DNA of 51,398 nt from an uncultured Arenicella sp. (GCA_937989675.1 CALKRK010000060.1:1-51398), one strand, 5' to 3'. Numbered from the stretch's first letter, positions 37,102 through 45,965 are shown. The notes: generated by a model from the letters alone, not told the origin. Numbers and translations: made by a program.

Positions 37102-38034
37102 CTAGTAATGAAGATAATAGACGTAGTGAAAAAACAGCGGCGCGGTGTAAGTCAGGCTATCTAAGCGGTCTAGCACCCCACCATGGCCTGGGATTAAATT
37201 ACCACTGTCTTTAATTTGCAGGTCTCGTTTTACCGAAGAAATAACCACATCACCAATAAACCCACTAAAACCGATCAATGCCCCAGCGCCCGCTCCCTGC
37301 AGAAAACTGAGTGGCGTTAACAGTGGCGCAACCAAACTGGCGCAAACCGTAATCGTAAAAAAACCGCCAAGAAACCCTTCCCAAGTTTTATTTGGGCTGA
37401 CTTTAGGAATGATTTTATGTTTACCAAATTTTTTACCCCAAACGTATTGGCAAACGTCGTTGAACTGCGTCATAAACAGAATAAACAACACCAAGCCCAT
37501 ATAGCCTGCAGCTTCGTTTTTAACTGGCAATACCATTAAAAAGGCAATATGGCTGATACTAAAAATCGATAACATCGTGGTCCAAGTCAAAACACCAGCA
37601 GACCGAATAAAGCCACGGGTTTCCCCAACTAGCACCATGCGCATGGGCAATATCAAAACAAGAAAGATAGGAACGAAGATAATAAACATCCCATACCATT
37701 CAACATAAACCCAAAAGTACTGTACTGGAATGGCTGCGTAAGCCCAGAAAATTGCACGCCGATCCGTCATGCGCGTGGGCACTATCGATAAAAATTCTTT
37801 CAGCATCAAGAAGCTGAGAAAAGCAAAAAAGGTAATGGCAACGCCTTTACTGGCCAGCAAGACAGTAAACAAGATACCAATCATTACCCACCACGACTGA
37901 ATACGCTGCCGCAGCTCTGTGTAATCCGAATCAGGATTACGCACAGTGAACATAAAGCTGACACCTGAGGCAATTAACAAAAGCACAAAAACCGTGCCCA
38001 TCAGGTAGAGAGAGTTTTGCGGTATGGACATCAT
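37102..38034 (-). CDS. Phosphatidate cytidylyltransferase (CdsA family)
   Basis: The enzyme makes CDP-diacylglycerol from phosphatidate and CTP in the membrane. The 310 residues contain about eight helices and the complete CDS signature near residues 265-295: SVKRDLQIKDSG, then HGG-x-LDRLDSL. The KVSPNKTWEGFLGG block precedes it. Starts at 38037 (GTG), 38034 or 38031 are adjacent; 38034 has GAGG at a good distance. The upstream gene stops directly before it, so translation is coupled. Being next to a CDP-alcohol phosphatidyltransferase, it supplies that enzyme's CDP-lipid. Confidence 0.92.
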   Translation of the reverse strand: MMSIPQNSLYLMGTVFVLLLIASGVSFMFTVRNPDSDYTELRQRIQSWWVMIGILFTVLLASKGVAITFFAFLSFLMLKEFLSIVPTRMTDRRAIFWAYAAIPVQYFWVYVEWYGMFIIFVPIFLVLILPMRMVLVGETRGFIRSAGVLTWTTMLSIFSISHIAFLMVLPVKNEAAGYMGLVLFILFMTQFNDVCQYVWGKKFGKHKIIPKVSPNKTWEGFLGGFFTITVCASLVAPLLTPLSFLQGAGAGALIGFSGFIGDVVISSVKRDLQIKDSGNLIPGHGGVLDRLDSLTYTAPLFFHYVYYLHY

Positions 38035-38037
38035 CAC

Positions 38038-38748
38038 TTAGGCCTCGTTGGTTTCGTGTTGAGCTTCCAGAAAGATATACGCATTTCGGGTGCGACGAAA
38101 GATCGTAAAAAGGCAACCGATAACAATACACGCGAGCGCCAATGCAAATGTAATATCCGCACTCCATAGCCATGCTTGCAATGCTGCAACAACACAAGCC
38201 ACCGTCATTAAGGCCATTCGATGTTGCTTTGCCATTGGCCCACTAAAATCGACAGGTGCACCGATACTCGCCGATAATGTTCTAACATAAGCGGTCATTA
38301 CCGCCAGCACTCCCGCTGCCCAGCCTAGCGATGAAGCCCAACCGAACGAGCTAACAGCATACCCAGCCGCAATAAGAATAAGCGGATCAGCAATGCGGTC
38401 AGGTATGTCATTAAACAACTCACCAGACGGCGTACCCTTACCACCCTCAACCGCCACCATTCCGTCGAACAAATTACACAGTAGGCGCGCCTGAATAAAC
38501 AAGGCAGCTAGTAGCGGCAATAAGCAATTGCTCACACCACCTTCTATAGGATTCGACAATAAAGGTAATAATACTAGGCAAATGGCTGCCAGTGCGGCAA
38601 AGCCGACGCTCGCGATTGATATTTGGTTTGGTGTCACTTGTTTTTCACTCAACCACTTTGCTGCTTTACCTGCGAATCCAGCTTGCCTGACTTTCAATGG
38701 CCGTCGACCATCCATCTCGTCGATAGCTTCTTCGTGTTTAGAATTCAT
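38038..38748 (-). CDS. CDP-alcohol phosphatidyltransferase family protein with a divergent active-site motif
   Basis: This 236-residue polytopic protein should transfer a phosphatidyl group from CDP-DAG to an alcohol. The canonical signature is D-x2-D-G-x2-A-R-x8-G-x3-D-x3-D. Here it reads N92-x2-D95-G96-x2-A99-V100-x8-G109-x3-N113-x3-D117, so two metal-binding Asp are Asn and the Arg is Val. Spacing is otherwise exact, so it is the true motif position. From memory, a proteobacterial subfamily shows the same NLFDGMVAVEGG pattern, so this is probably a fixed variant, not a broken gene. AGAGGA precedes the start. Confidence 0.83.
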   Translation of the reverse strand: MNSKHEEAIDEMDGRRPLKVRQAGFAGKAAKWLSEKQVTPNQISIASVGFAALAAICLVLLPLLSNPIEGGVSNCLLPLLAALFIQARLLCNLFDGMVAVEGGKGTPSGELFNDIPDRIADPLILIAAGYAVSSFGWASSLGWAAGVLAVMTAYVRTLSASIGAPVDFSGPMAKQHRMALMTVACVVAALQAWLWSADITFALALACIVIGCLFTIFRRTRNAYIFLEAQHETNEA

Positions 38749-38761
38749 CTAAGTGTTTCCT

Positions 38762-39190
38762 CTAGTCCTTAGCAGCGCGGCTATCAACAGCAGCGTGCAA
38801 CTTGTAAGTAGTAAATACACAAAATAAAAATGCCACACTCAACGGTGGCACAACGGTTCGAATAATATCTGGCGTTTGCGCAAACCAGTGCAGGGTGACA
38901 ATACAACTACCGGTCAGTGCAACCGTTAGCAGAGCTGGCACAATTAGCAACCCTGGGATTAACGGCAAACGTTGGTAAACTCGAGTGACAATGCGCACCA
39001 TTATCAACGTGATAACCGCACTCGCTGCACCTTGAATCAAACCCGACTTCACACCAACAGATGCACCATTGGGTTGATTCACGTAATAGGCCCAGGCGCC
39101 CCACATCACAAATGCAAGCAAAGCCGAAACCAAGTTAAACAAGCTGCTTGTCGATTTGATAGAACCTGCTTTTTCTGAGTGCTCTTTCAT
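38762..39190 (-). CDS. Small integral membrane protein, unknown function
   Basis: I do not recognise this 142-residue protein. It contains four hydrophobic helices (about 18-37, 50-66, 78-102, 110-130) and short charged ends. The start lies 13-14 bases from nothing but a promoter-like gap, and the stop is 13 bases before the CDP-alcohol phosphatidyltransferase start, so it is the first gene of the lipid operon. Its role may be to assist the enzymes in the membrane; this is inference from position only. Confidence 0.7.
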   Translation of the reverse strand: MKEHSEKAGSIKSTSSLFNLVSALLAFVMWGAWAYYVNQPNGASVGVKSGLIQGAASAVITLIMVRIVTRVYQRLPLIPGLLIVPALLTVALTGSCIVTLHWFAQTPDIIRTVVPPLSVAFLFCVFTTYKLHAAVDSRAAKD

Positions 39191-39505
39191 ACGCGCGTAA
39201 ATTACCTTTATCTTAAAACATCACTGTCTTCGCTAGTCAGTCTCCATTGTAGCAAGGCGCTCTGCAAACGGAAAATATGAAGTCGCATATATCTATCCGG
39301 CTAGTGCAACTTAACTGTACTTGCACAAGTAGCTAGACTTATAGAATTAGCTTGTCTGTTCAGTCATTAAGTATTGCCCATAGCGCTGCGCCTCTAACTA
39401 GGAAATAAGGCCGCCCTCATCCATAATTTCCTGCGGCGGTTTACATCTCATGAGCGCCCTTAACATCCGGCTGCAATAGGCCACCATTTTTATATTAATT
39501 AATTT
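39191..39505. other. Intergenic region upstream of the lipid operon
   Basis: This 315-base stretch follows the MocR gene end. It holds the inverted repeat GTGCAA/TTGCAC (39304-39309 with 39321-39326, 11-base spacer) and GGAAAT/ATTTCC arms near 39400-39433. Promoters for the lipid operon must lie here, but no convincing -35/-10 pair or terminator was found. Confidence 0.5.
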
Positions 39506-40909
39506 TCAAAGCACCACGTTGGTAAGATGTAGGGGATGCTCGAAAATATCTGCGACCAGCTTAAGAGACTCTTCGCACTCACGACGTGATAATGAACCAC
39601 CAAGACCGATCCGTATAGAATTAGTTGGATTGTTGTTAGTGCAAAACGCAGCACTTGATACGGCGTTCACACCATTTTCTCGCAAATGCGCGGCAAACAC
39701 GGATGGATTCATCTCAATTTTCTTGGGCAAATCTAGCCATAGGTGAAAAACGTCTGGGTTGTTGTCTGCAATAAAATCTGAGAGGTGCTCTTTGGCACAG
39801 GCTTGCCGAATCGCGGTTTCATTTTTAATACCCTCGATTACCTCCCATAGCGTGCCGTCGTAAATCCAGTCGGTTGCAAGCGCGTTTGTAATCGGGCTGG
39901 CCATTACAGACAATGCCCGCAATGCCCCAGCGGCGCGCTGAGCAAGTAAATTGCTTGGTGCATACAGGTAAGCCGTTCTCAAGCCTGCACCAAAGCATTT
40001 GGAAAAACCAGTAATATAGTATGTGAGCTCAGGGGCGAAGCTCGCTATTGGAGGTATTGCTTTATCGATCAGCAGTGCGTAGGGGTCGTCTTCAATGATT
40101 GGCACACTATAGTGGGTAGACAGTTCCGCAATCGCTTGGCGCCGATTAATGCTAATGGTCCGCGTGGTGGGATTTTGCAGTGTTGGATTCAAGTAAATCG
40201 CCGCGACAGATTGAGTGCTTAATAAGGCTTTCATTTCGTTGATAATCGGCCCGTCTTCGTCGCTGCTGATTGCCGTGAGCGTGACACCTAGTTGGGCGGC
40301 AATTGCTTTCATCCCCGGATAAATCAGACTTTCAACACAAACCGTGGAACCTCGAGCAGCTAACAATGACGTAAGGCCAACGAGCGCACTGTGAATGCCC
40401 GGACACACCAATACTTGCTCGGCCTGCGGCTTGTCAATCAACGTCTCCAGAAATTTAACTCCAGCGTTACGTGCATTATCAGAGCCGCCAAAGTCCTGAT
40501 ATCGGAACATCGCATGTAGGTCGTGTTTTCGACTTAACATTTCTATGCCAGAGTTTATTTTTTTCGAGAGCAATGCCAACTTTGGCTCGGGTGGCAAGTT
40601 CATCGTCATTTCAAAATTGCTACCACCTTGCAATGTCATGGTTTTGGCTCGGCCTTTTACAAAAGAGCCTGAACCTGGATTCGACTCGATCAATCCTTGA
40701 TTACGTGCTTCCTTATAAGCTCTAACTACGGTGGTGTAATCAAGCTCTAAGAACTTTGCTAGCTCCCGAATAGTCGGCAGTCTTTCTCTAGGTTTTAGTA
40801 AGCCGAGATCAATATCGTCTGAAATTATCTCAGGGATAAGTAGGTAGGCGGGTCGTTTTTCGTTGGCCGCTAACTCAGATAGCCAATGTTTGAATTTTGA
40901 CATATCCAT
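39506..40909 (-). CDS. MocR/PdxR-like transcriptional regulator (GntR wHTH fused to aminotransferase domain)
   Basis: The 467-residue regulator has a GntR winged helix (about 10-85) with RLPTIRELAKFLELDYTTVV and GLIESNPGSGSFV. A class I aminotransferase-like domain (about 110-460) follows. It has the cofactor site: YLNPTLQNPTTRTIS, IIEDDPYALL with the Asp, and GFSKCFGAGLRTAY with the PLP lysine near residue 300, all apparently intact. GGGAGA six bases upstream fixes the ATG at 40909. It is divergent from the Nit1C genes across 411 bases. PLP or an amino compound would be the expected effector. Control of Nit1C is inferred from position. Confidence 0.87.
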   Translation of the reverse strand: MDMSKFKHWLSELAANEKRPAYLLIPEIISDDIDLGLLKPRERLPTIRELAKFLELDYTTVVRAYKEARNQGLIESNPGSGSFVKGRAKTMTLQGGSNFEMTMNLPPEPKLALLSKKINSGIEMLSRKHDLHAMFRYQDFGGSDNARNAGVKFLETLIDKPQAEQVLVCPGIHSALVGLTSLLAARGSTVCVESLIYPGMKAIAAQLGVTLTAISSDEDGPIINEMKALLSTQSVAAIYLNPTLQNPTTRTISINRRQAIAELSTHYSVPIIEDDPYALLIDKAIPPIASFAPELTYYITGFSKCFGAGLRTAYLYAPSNLLAQRAAGALRALSVMASPITNALATDWIYDGTLWEVIEGIKNETAIRQACAKEHLSDFIADNNPDVFHLWLDLPKKIEMNPSVFAAHLRENGVNAVSSAAFCTNNNPTNSIRIGLGGSLSRRECEESLKLVADIFEHPLHLTNVVL

Positions 40910-41004
40910 AAACTATCTCCCGATCAACGGCTCCAAATTTGCTGCATTAATGCTCTTAATAAGCACGATTCATGCCAACGCTACAGATGCTGAGGTTGAA
41001 AATG

Positions 41005-41199
41005 TTGATTGCATATTCAGCTCTTCATTGATTGGATGTGGCGCGCTAATTGTGTGCACCATGACGCAACAATAGTGCATAAATTGGTTGATGTCTAAGT
41101 TAGATAAATTCTTATCGGACGCATATCTAGGGGAAAAAAAATATTTTTTCACTTTCTCATCAATGATCAACCAAGTTTGATTGCCTGTTGATTGGATGC
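41005..41199 (+). promoter_or_regulatory. Four TTGATTG repeats upstream of the Nit1C promoter
   Basis: TTGATTG occurs at 41005-41011, 41028-41034, 41178-41184 and 41189-41195. The 2nd and 4th extend to TTGATTGGATG. The last two are 11 bases apart, about one helical turn, and end just before the -24 box of the sigma-54 element. Direct repeats of this kind fit binding of the divergent MocR regulator, or of an activator protein. The region 40910-41320 contains nothing coding. Confidence 0.45.
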
Positions 41200-41214
41200 T
41201 CGCGAAACGCAGTT

Positions 41215-41230
41215 GGCACGACGCTTGCTC
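41215..41230 (+). promoter_or_regulatory. Sigma-54 type promoter of the Nit1C operon
   Basis: TGGCAC-N5-TTGCT matches the -24/-12 consensus (TGGCAC-N5-TTGCW) at every defined base, with GG and GC dinucleotides at the exact spacing. Transcription would start near 41241, about 80 bases before the first Nit1C gene. Sigma-54 promoters often serve nitrogen metabolism. They need an AAA+ activator, and none is encoded in this window. Confidence 0.75.
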
Positions 41231-41320
41231 TTTTAATCATGACTGGTAGGCGGTTACTGCGAATTCATTACGAGTAGCCGCATCAGGAATTCACTAACAT
41301 TTATTATTGAGGAAACATCA

Positions 41321-41803
41321 ATGCCACAGGTTACTACTGCGAAACACAAAGACGGCGATTTTTTTGTCGATTACGAAGAAAAATTATTTGAGGATGTTCA
41401 AGCTAAGGAAGGCGAGAAGGCCTTGGTTACCTTTCATGCGGTTGCCTTTGAAGGTTCGATTGGTTTAGTGAATATGCTGCAAGCAACTCGGCTGCAACGT
41501 AAAGGGTATGAAACCTCAATCTTATTGTACGGCCCAGGCGTTACCTTAGGCATACAACGTGGTTTTCCAACCTTGGGCGACGAGGCATTTCCAGGTCATC
41601 AAAATTACGCAAATCAGCTAAAAAAATTCATGTCTGAGGGCGGTAAGGTCTATGCCTGTCGTTTCGCATTACAAGCTCTGTACGGCCATGGCGAGCCATC
41701 GCTGGTTGAGGGAGTTCAGCCAATTAGCCCACTAGATGTGTTGGACATCAAGTTGCTGCATACACGCGACAACGCCTTTATCATCGACACTTGGACGATG
41801 TAA
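41321..41803 (+). CDS. MSMEG_0572/Sll0783 family nitrogen-starvation response protein
   Basis: This 160-residue protein is the first gene of the Nit1C cluster. It matches the Sll0783-type family in length and conserved parts: [36 protein letters not shown], and [18 protein letters not shown]. The biochemical role of the family is not known; in Synechocystis, loss of sll0783 affects polyhydroxybutyrate build-up under nitrogen starvation. The nitrilase gene follows after 12 bases. GAGG precedes the start. Confidence 0.87.
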   Translation: MPQVTTAKHKDGDFFVDYEEKLFEDVQAKEGEKALVTFHAVAFEGSIGLVNMLQATRLQRKGYETSILLYGPGVTLGIQRGFPTLGDEAFPGHQNYANQLKKFMSEGGKVYACRFALQALYGHGEPSLVEGVQPISPLDVLDIKLLHTRDNAFIIDTWTM

Positions 41804-41815
41804 ATCAAACACATT

Positions 41816-42835
41816 ATGTCTGATTCCAGAATCGTTCGCGTCGCTGCTGCTCAGCTTTCTCCCAGTTTAGAGAAAGCTAGCAGTACGCTCGACAAAGTAC
41901 TTGGAGCAATCGACGACGCAGCCCAACGGAGTGCTCAACTGATTGTCTTTCCGGAAACGTTTGTTCCTTATTATCCCTATTTCTCGTTTGTGTCTACGCC
42001 AATGCAAAGTGGCAAAGAACATATGCGGTTGTACAGCGAAGCAGTATTAGTGCCAGGCCCGATTACTGACGCGGTCAGCCAACGAGCCAAAGATAAGGGT
42101 ATTGCGGTTGTGCTAGGCGTTAACGAGCGGGATCGGGGTTCACTTTACAACACCCAATTAGTGTTCGACGTTGACGGGCACCTACTGTTAAAACGCCGAA
42201 AGATCACGCCAACCTTTCATGAGCGAATGATCTGGGGTCAGGGCGACGCGTCTGGTTTAAAAGTGGTTGAGAGTCAAATAGGGCGAATCGGTGCTTTAGC
42301 CTGTTGGGAGCACTACAACCCGTTAGCACGTTATGCCTTAATGACTCAACATGAAGAAATTCATTGCAGCCAGTTTCCGGGGTCTCTGGTTGGCCCAATT
42401 TTTGGTGATCAAATTGAAGTCACCATTCGACATCATGCCTTGGAATCAGGTTGTTTTGTAGTCAATTCGACCGGCTGGTTAAGCGACCAACAAATTGAAT
42501 CCATTACTCTCGATGAAACCCTTCAAAAAGGGTTGCGACACGGCTGCATGACCGCCATTGTTTCTCCAGAAGGCGCACATCTGTGCGAACCTCTCACTCA
42601 AGGCGAGGGGATTCTAGTCGCGGACTTAGATATGTCACTCATTACAAAGCGCAAACGCATGATGGATTCGGTTGGCCACTACGCTCGGCCAGAATTGTTA
42701 TCGCTGATGATGAATGACAAGCCAATGGTGTATCGAGAAGTAAATAGAAATAGCGCTTCTCAATCTCAATGTGATTTCGCAACCCCAAATGAAAAAACTA
42801 ATGTGCCTCATGACACACAACTAACAGAACAGTGA
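41816..42835 (+). CDS. Nit1C nitrilase (Nit6803-like)
   Basis: A 339-residue carbon-nitrogen hydrolase of the nitrilase type, converting nitriles to acid and ammonia. The catalytic triad is intact: Glu47 in FPETFVPYY, Lys129 in KRRKITPT and Cys163 in [10 protein letters not shown]. Cluster nitrilases of this kind (Nit6803, NitC) accept small nitriles; in Pseudomonas fluorescens NCIMB 11764 the cluster supports cyanide assimilation. The last 40 residues, beyond the domain, are weakly conserved. It lies in the cluster order of Synechocystis sll0783-sll0787. The cyanide role in this organism is inference. Confidence 0.93.
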   Translation: MSDSRIVRVAAAQLSPSLEKASSTLDKVLGAIDDAAQRSAQLIVFPETFVPYYPYFSFVSTPMQSGKEHMRLYSEAVLVPGPITDAVSQRAKDKGIAVVLGVNERDRGSLYNTQLVFDVDGHLLLKRRKITPTFHERMIWGQGDASGLKVVESQIGRIGALACWEHYNPLARYALMTQHEEIHCSQFPGSLVGPIFGDQIEVTIRHHALESGCFVVNSTGWLSDQQIESITLDETLQKGLRHGCMTAIVSPEGAHLCEPLTQGEGILVADLDMSLITKRKRMMDSVGHYARPELLSLMMNDKPMVYREVNRNSASQSQCDFATPNEKTNVPHDTQLTEQ

Positions 42836-42845
42836 GAAAATAGAG

Positions 42846-43961
42846 ATGAACTACGTGACTGGCTCTAAACGAAAGCTGTTAACCGATATTCAAACGCAAG
42901 GCATTCGCCTGGCGCATCGCGAGCAAGACCATCTAAGCCGCCGCGGCGGTGCTGGGCCATCAGATCATCAAGCAATTGTGATCGACGGCACACCTGTGAT
43001 GGTACCAGTGCACACCCAATCAGTAATCGACTCTCCTTATAGTTTAGAAGACACAGACCATGGCAAAGCTAATCTCTTACTAAATGGTATCCCTGTAGTC
43101 GATGTATCATTTGCCAAAGATCCAAAGTTCTACAAATTACAAACGCAAGACGGTATCCCATACTCTAAGATTGCCACTTTGCACAGCACGGATGTACTTG
43201 CAACGACTGTGCTGCAAACCTGCATTCGCTACGAAACTCGTAAACAGACCTGCAAATTTTGTGCCATTGGCCAATCACTCGCCGCCGACCGCACAATTGC
43301 GCGCAAGTCTCCACAACAGCTGGCGGAAGTGGCTAAGGCAGCCGTTGAACTGGATGGCGTAAAACACATGGTCATGACCACCGGAACCACTGCCAGCTCG
43401 GACCGTGGCGCGAAAATACTCTGCGACAGCGTGTTAGCGGTAAAAGCCGCAGTTGACCTGCCGATACAAGTTCAGTGCGAACCGCCAGAAGATTTAGGGT
43501 GGCTCCAACGTTTAAAAAATGCAGGTGCAGACGCGCTAGGCATGCACCTTGAGGCCGTGAGCTCACACGTGCGAAAACAAGTCATGCCAAGTAAAGCATC
43601 GATCACTGTTGATGAGTATATGCGGGCGTTTGAAGTAGCCGTTCCAATCTTTGGCTGGGCGCAAGTTAGCACTTATATTCTGGCAGGTTTGGGTGATAGT
43701 CGAGAATCGATTCTATCGGTGTGCGAACGCCTAACCAACATTGGGGTTTATCCCTTTGTAGTGCCGTTTGTGCCGATCCGCGGCACTCCAATGGAAGACC
43801 ATCAACCGCCAAGTTCGGAATTTATGCAATCAATTCTAGCGCCACTCGGCGACATGCTCACCCAGATGAATATTCACTCAAGCGATGTCAAAGCGGGTTG
43901 CGCGCGCTGCGGCGCTTGCTCGTCGCTAAGCCGCTACGAGCGCAATGATGCGCCTCTTTGA
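42846..43961 (+). CDS. MSMEG_0568/Sll0785 family radical SAM protein
   Basis: The 371-residue protein is the Nit1C radical SAM enzyme. Its likely cluster-binding cysteines are C126, C136 and C139 (TCIRYETRKQTCKFCAIG). This gives C-x9-C-x2-C, not the canonical C-x3-C-x2-C. The biotin-synthase-like core follows, with MVMTTGTTASSDRG, VQCEPPEDLGWL and GMHLEAVSSHVRKQVMP. The C-terminus has a second Cys group, C352-x2-C355-x2-C358 (GCARCGACSS). No product is established. Gaps to neighbours are 10 and 67 bases. Confidence 0.9.
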   Translation: MNYVTGSKRKLLTDIQTQGIRLAHREQDHLSRRGGAGPSDHQAIVIDGTPVMVPVHTQSVIDSPYSLEDTDHGKANLLLNGIPVVDVSFAKDPKFYKLQTQDGIPYSKIATLHSTDVLATTVLQTCIRYETRKQTCKFCAIGQSLAADRTIARKSPQQLAEVAKAAVELDGVKHMVMTTGTTASSDRGAKILCDSVLAVKAAVDLPIQVQCEPPEDLGWLQRLKNAGADALGMHLEAVSSHVRKQVMPSKASITVDEYMRAFEVAVPIFGWAQVSTYILAGLGDSRESILSVCERLTNIGVYPFVVPFVPIRGTPMEDHQPPSSEFMQSILAPLGDMLTQMNIHSSDVKAGCARCGACSSLSRYERNDAPL

Positions 43962-44028
43962 ACACTTTTGAAAATTGAAATAACAAACTACTAGACAATC
44001 ACGGTCAATAAGAGAGACAGCATCAAAT

Positions 44029-44646
44029 ATGGCAAGCCAATACCCTTATTCTGATTACACCATTAAATGGGCCACTTCTCAGTGGGAAGTGGATCAAGCT
44101 CGCACGCTCAGGCGACGCGTTTTCTGCGAAGAACAAGGCTTATTCGATACTGATGACACTGATTTGATTGACGATTATGCGCAATGCTTGATCGCCATTG
44201 CTAACCACGGTTGTTGGCACGACAAGGTGGTAGGTACGGTTCGCATTCACGACGAAGGTGGCCATGTTTGGTGGGGCTCTCGGCTCGCAGTCGACACAAG
44301 TTTTCGCACTCATATAGGCTTAGGCTCAGCACTAATTAAACTAGCCGTATCAAGCGCTCACGCCAAAGGGTGTCAGCAATTTTTGGCGCAGGTTCAGAAA
44401 CGAAATGAAGGCTTATTTCAACGCCTGAACTGGCAGAGCCGCTTTGAACTCATGATTCACGATCACCCGCATGTGATGATGGAGGCCGAGCTGTCGATGT
44501 TCCCGCCCAATCATCAACCACAAAAAGGCTTCGTGTTGCGCGAGAAGCTAGATCAATACAACCATGAAGTGGCACCCGCATTATTAGCTCGATTCAGTGA
44601 ACGCTTTCTATCGATTCCACCTTTGGCCAATGGCGGGCACGGGTAA
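44029..44646 (+). CDS. MSMEG_0567/Sll0786 family GNAT acetyltransferase
   Basis: This 205-residue protein is a GNAT-fold acetyltransferase. Motif-like parts are ARTLRRRVFCEEQGLF (about 26-41), VVGTVRIHDE (about 67) and the acetyl-CoA-binding RTHIGLGSALIKLAVSSA (about 96-113). Acetylation of a metabolite with acetyl-CoA is the expected reaction; the substrate is unknown. In Mycobacterium the corresponding MSMEG_0567 fuses this domain with the AIR-synthase-like one; here they are separate, with the next ATG directly after the stop codon. Confidence 0.88.
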   Translation: MASQYPYSDYTIKWATSQWEVDQARTLRRRVFCEEQGLFDTDDTDLIDDYAQCLIAIANHGCWHDKVVGTVRIHDEGGHVWWGSRLAVDTSFRTHIGLGSALIKLAVSSAHAKGCQQFLAQVQKRNEGLFQRLNWQSRFELMIHDHPHVMMEAELSMFPPNHQPQKGFVLREKLDQYNHEVAPALLARFSERFLSIPPLANGGHG

Positions 44647-45651
44647 ATGACGCTCGAGTTAAAACAACTTTTGGACGATGTGAAACAACGATCGGGCATT
44701 CAGCAAAAAGTTGAAATACAAACGGTAGCTCGCGCTCTTAAAGCCGCCTTGCCAAATCCAAATTTTCCGAACGGCGACGATGCGGCCGTAATCGTGCGAC
44801 CAGATGGCTATGATTTGATTGCCGGAGAAGGGTTTATTTCTAAGTTCGTAGAAACCGACCCATGGTTTGCAGGTTGGTGTGGCGTAATGGTGAACGTCAG
44901 CGATATCGCAGCGATGGGCGGTCGCCCGTGTGCGGTTACCAATACCTTGTGGGGTTACGATGTCGAGCTTTGCGAGCAAATTTTGGCCGGAATGGCTGCC
45001 GCGTCTAGTATTTTCAATGTGCCGATTGTCGGCGGCCATACCAACCTGCGCAGTGCCAACACACAGTTCGGCGCCTCAATTTTTGGTCGAGCTAATGCCC
45101 TGCTGAGTAGTTTTTCAGCGCAAGCAGATCATGTATTGGTTGCCGCAATTGATTTGCGCGGCGAGTTCCGTAAACCCTTTTTAAATTGGAATGCAGCGAC
45201 CACCGCGCCACCAGATCGCTTGCGTGGTGACGTTGAACTACTCGCAAACATAGCCGAACAACGGTGGGCGCACTCGGCCAAAGACATCAGTCAAGCGGGC
45301 TTACTAGGCACGTGCCTGATGTTGCTCGAAAGCTCACAAGTCGGCGCTAACATTGATCTCAAACGCATCCCTAAGCCAAACAACGTTGAGTGGATTGATT
45401 GGCTATGTTGCTTTCCAAGCTTCGGCTATTTGCTCACGACTCCTCGTAGCAAGTTGGACGGCCTGTTACAGGCGTTTGACGCTCGGAACATCAGCGCTGC
45501 AGACATCGGCTACATCACCACTGATAAATTGGTATGTATCGAGCATGAGCTACAGACGGAGCTATTTTGGAACATCGCAACTACGCCGGTTACGGGCATG
45601 ACATCGCTCAACAACGATTTAACCACTCAGCAAAAGGTGGCTCATGCCTGA
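44647..45651 (+). CDS. MSMEG_0567/Sll0787 family AIR synthase-related protein
   Basis: The 334-residue protein belongs to the PurM/AIR synthase-like ATP-dependent fold. NGDDAAVIVRPDGYDLIAGEG (about 42-62) and VNVSDIAAMGGRP (about 84-96) hold the acidic metal- and ATP-binding residues, and VGGHTNLRS follows. The C-terminal domain shows DISQAGLLGTCLMLL. Such proteins phosphorylate or cyclise small N-containing metabolites, but the Nit1C reaction is not known. It starts one base after the GNAT stop and overlaps the next gene by 8 bases. Confidence 0.88.
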   Translation: MTLELKQLLDDVKQRSGIQQKVEIQTVARALKAALPNPNFPNGDDAAVIVRPDGYDLIAGEGFISKFVETDPWFAGWCGVMVNVSDIAAMGGRPCAVTNTLWGYDVELCEQILAGMAAASSIFNVPIVGGHTNLRSANTQFGASIFGRANALLSSFSAQADHVLVAAIDLRGEFRKPFLNWNAATTAPPDRLRGDVELLANIAEQRWAHSAKDISQAGLLGTCLMLLESSQVGANIDLKRIPKPNNVEWIDWLCCFPSFGYLLTTPRSKLDGLLQAFDARNISAADIGYITTDKLVCIEHELQTELFWNIATTPVTGMTSLNNDLTTQQKVAHA

Positions 45652-45928
45652 ACGATATTTTGATGTGCGGTGGCCAGACGATCATCAAGAAAGCTGTTAC
45701 TCACCCTCAAGCAGCATAGAACAGTACTTTTCAGCGGGCCAGCAATACCCGCTTGACCAGTTCGTGGCATTGTCAGACCAAGCGCTTAAGCAAGCGAGTG
45801 AGCGGGTTCGACAAAAATACGGTTACGCATGTTCTAGTGCGATGGATCAACTAAGCCAAATTAAGCAACGCGCAACGCGCTATAAAAACATGACTGACCC
45901 ACAGGTTTTGGTAGTACGTATTTCCTAG
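45644..45928 (+). CDS. MSMEG_0570 family nitrogen-starvation response protein
   Basis: A 94-residue small protein: MPERYFDVRWPDDHQESCYS and YFSAGQQYPLDQFVALSDQA are the conserved parts of the MSMEG_0570 family. Its role is unknown; it has no signal peptide or membrane segment. It overlaps the AIR-synthase-like gene by 8 bases, which implies coupled translation. The flavoprotein gene begins 37 bases later. Confidence 0.87.
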   Translation: MPERYFDVRWPDDHQESCYSPSSSIEQYFSAGQQYPLDQFVALSDQALKQASERVRQKYGYACSSAMDQLSQIKQRATRYKNMTDPQVLVVRIS

Positions 45929-45965
45929 CCCAAACATAAAACAAGTTTCTCTAATCGGTAGTCTT

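Noticed and set aside
38038-38748. Treating the CDP-alcohol phosphatidyltransferase as a pseudogene
   Set aside because: The frame is intact, the ribosome site is good and spacing of the altered motif is perfect; a divergent subfamily explains it better.
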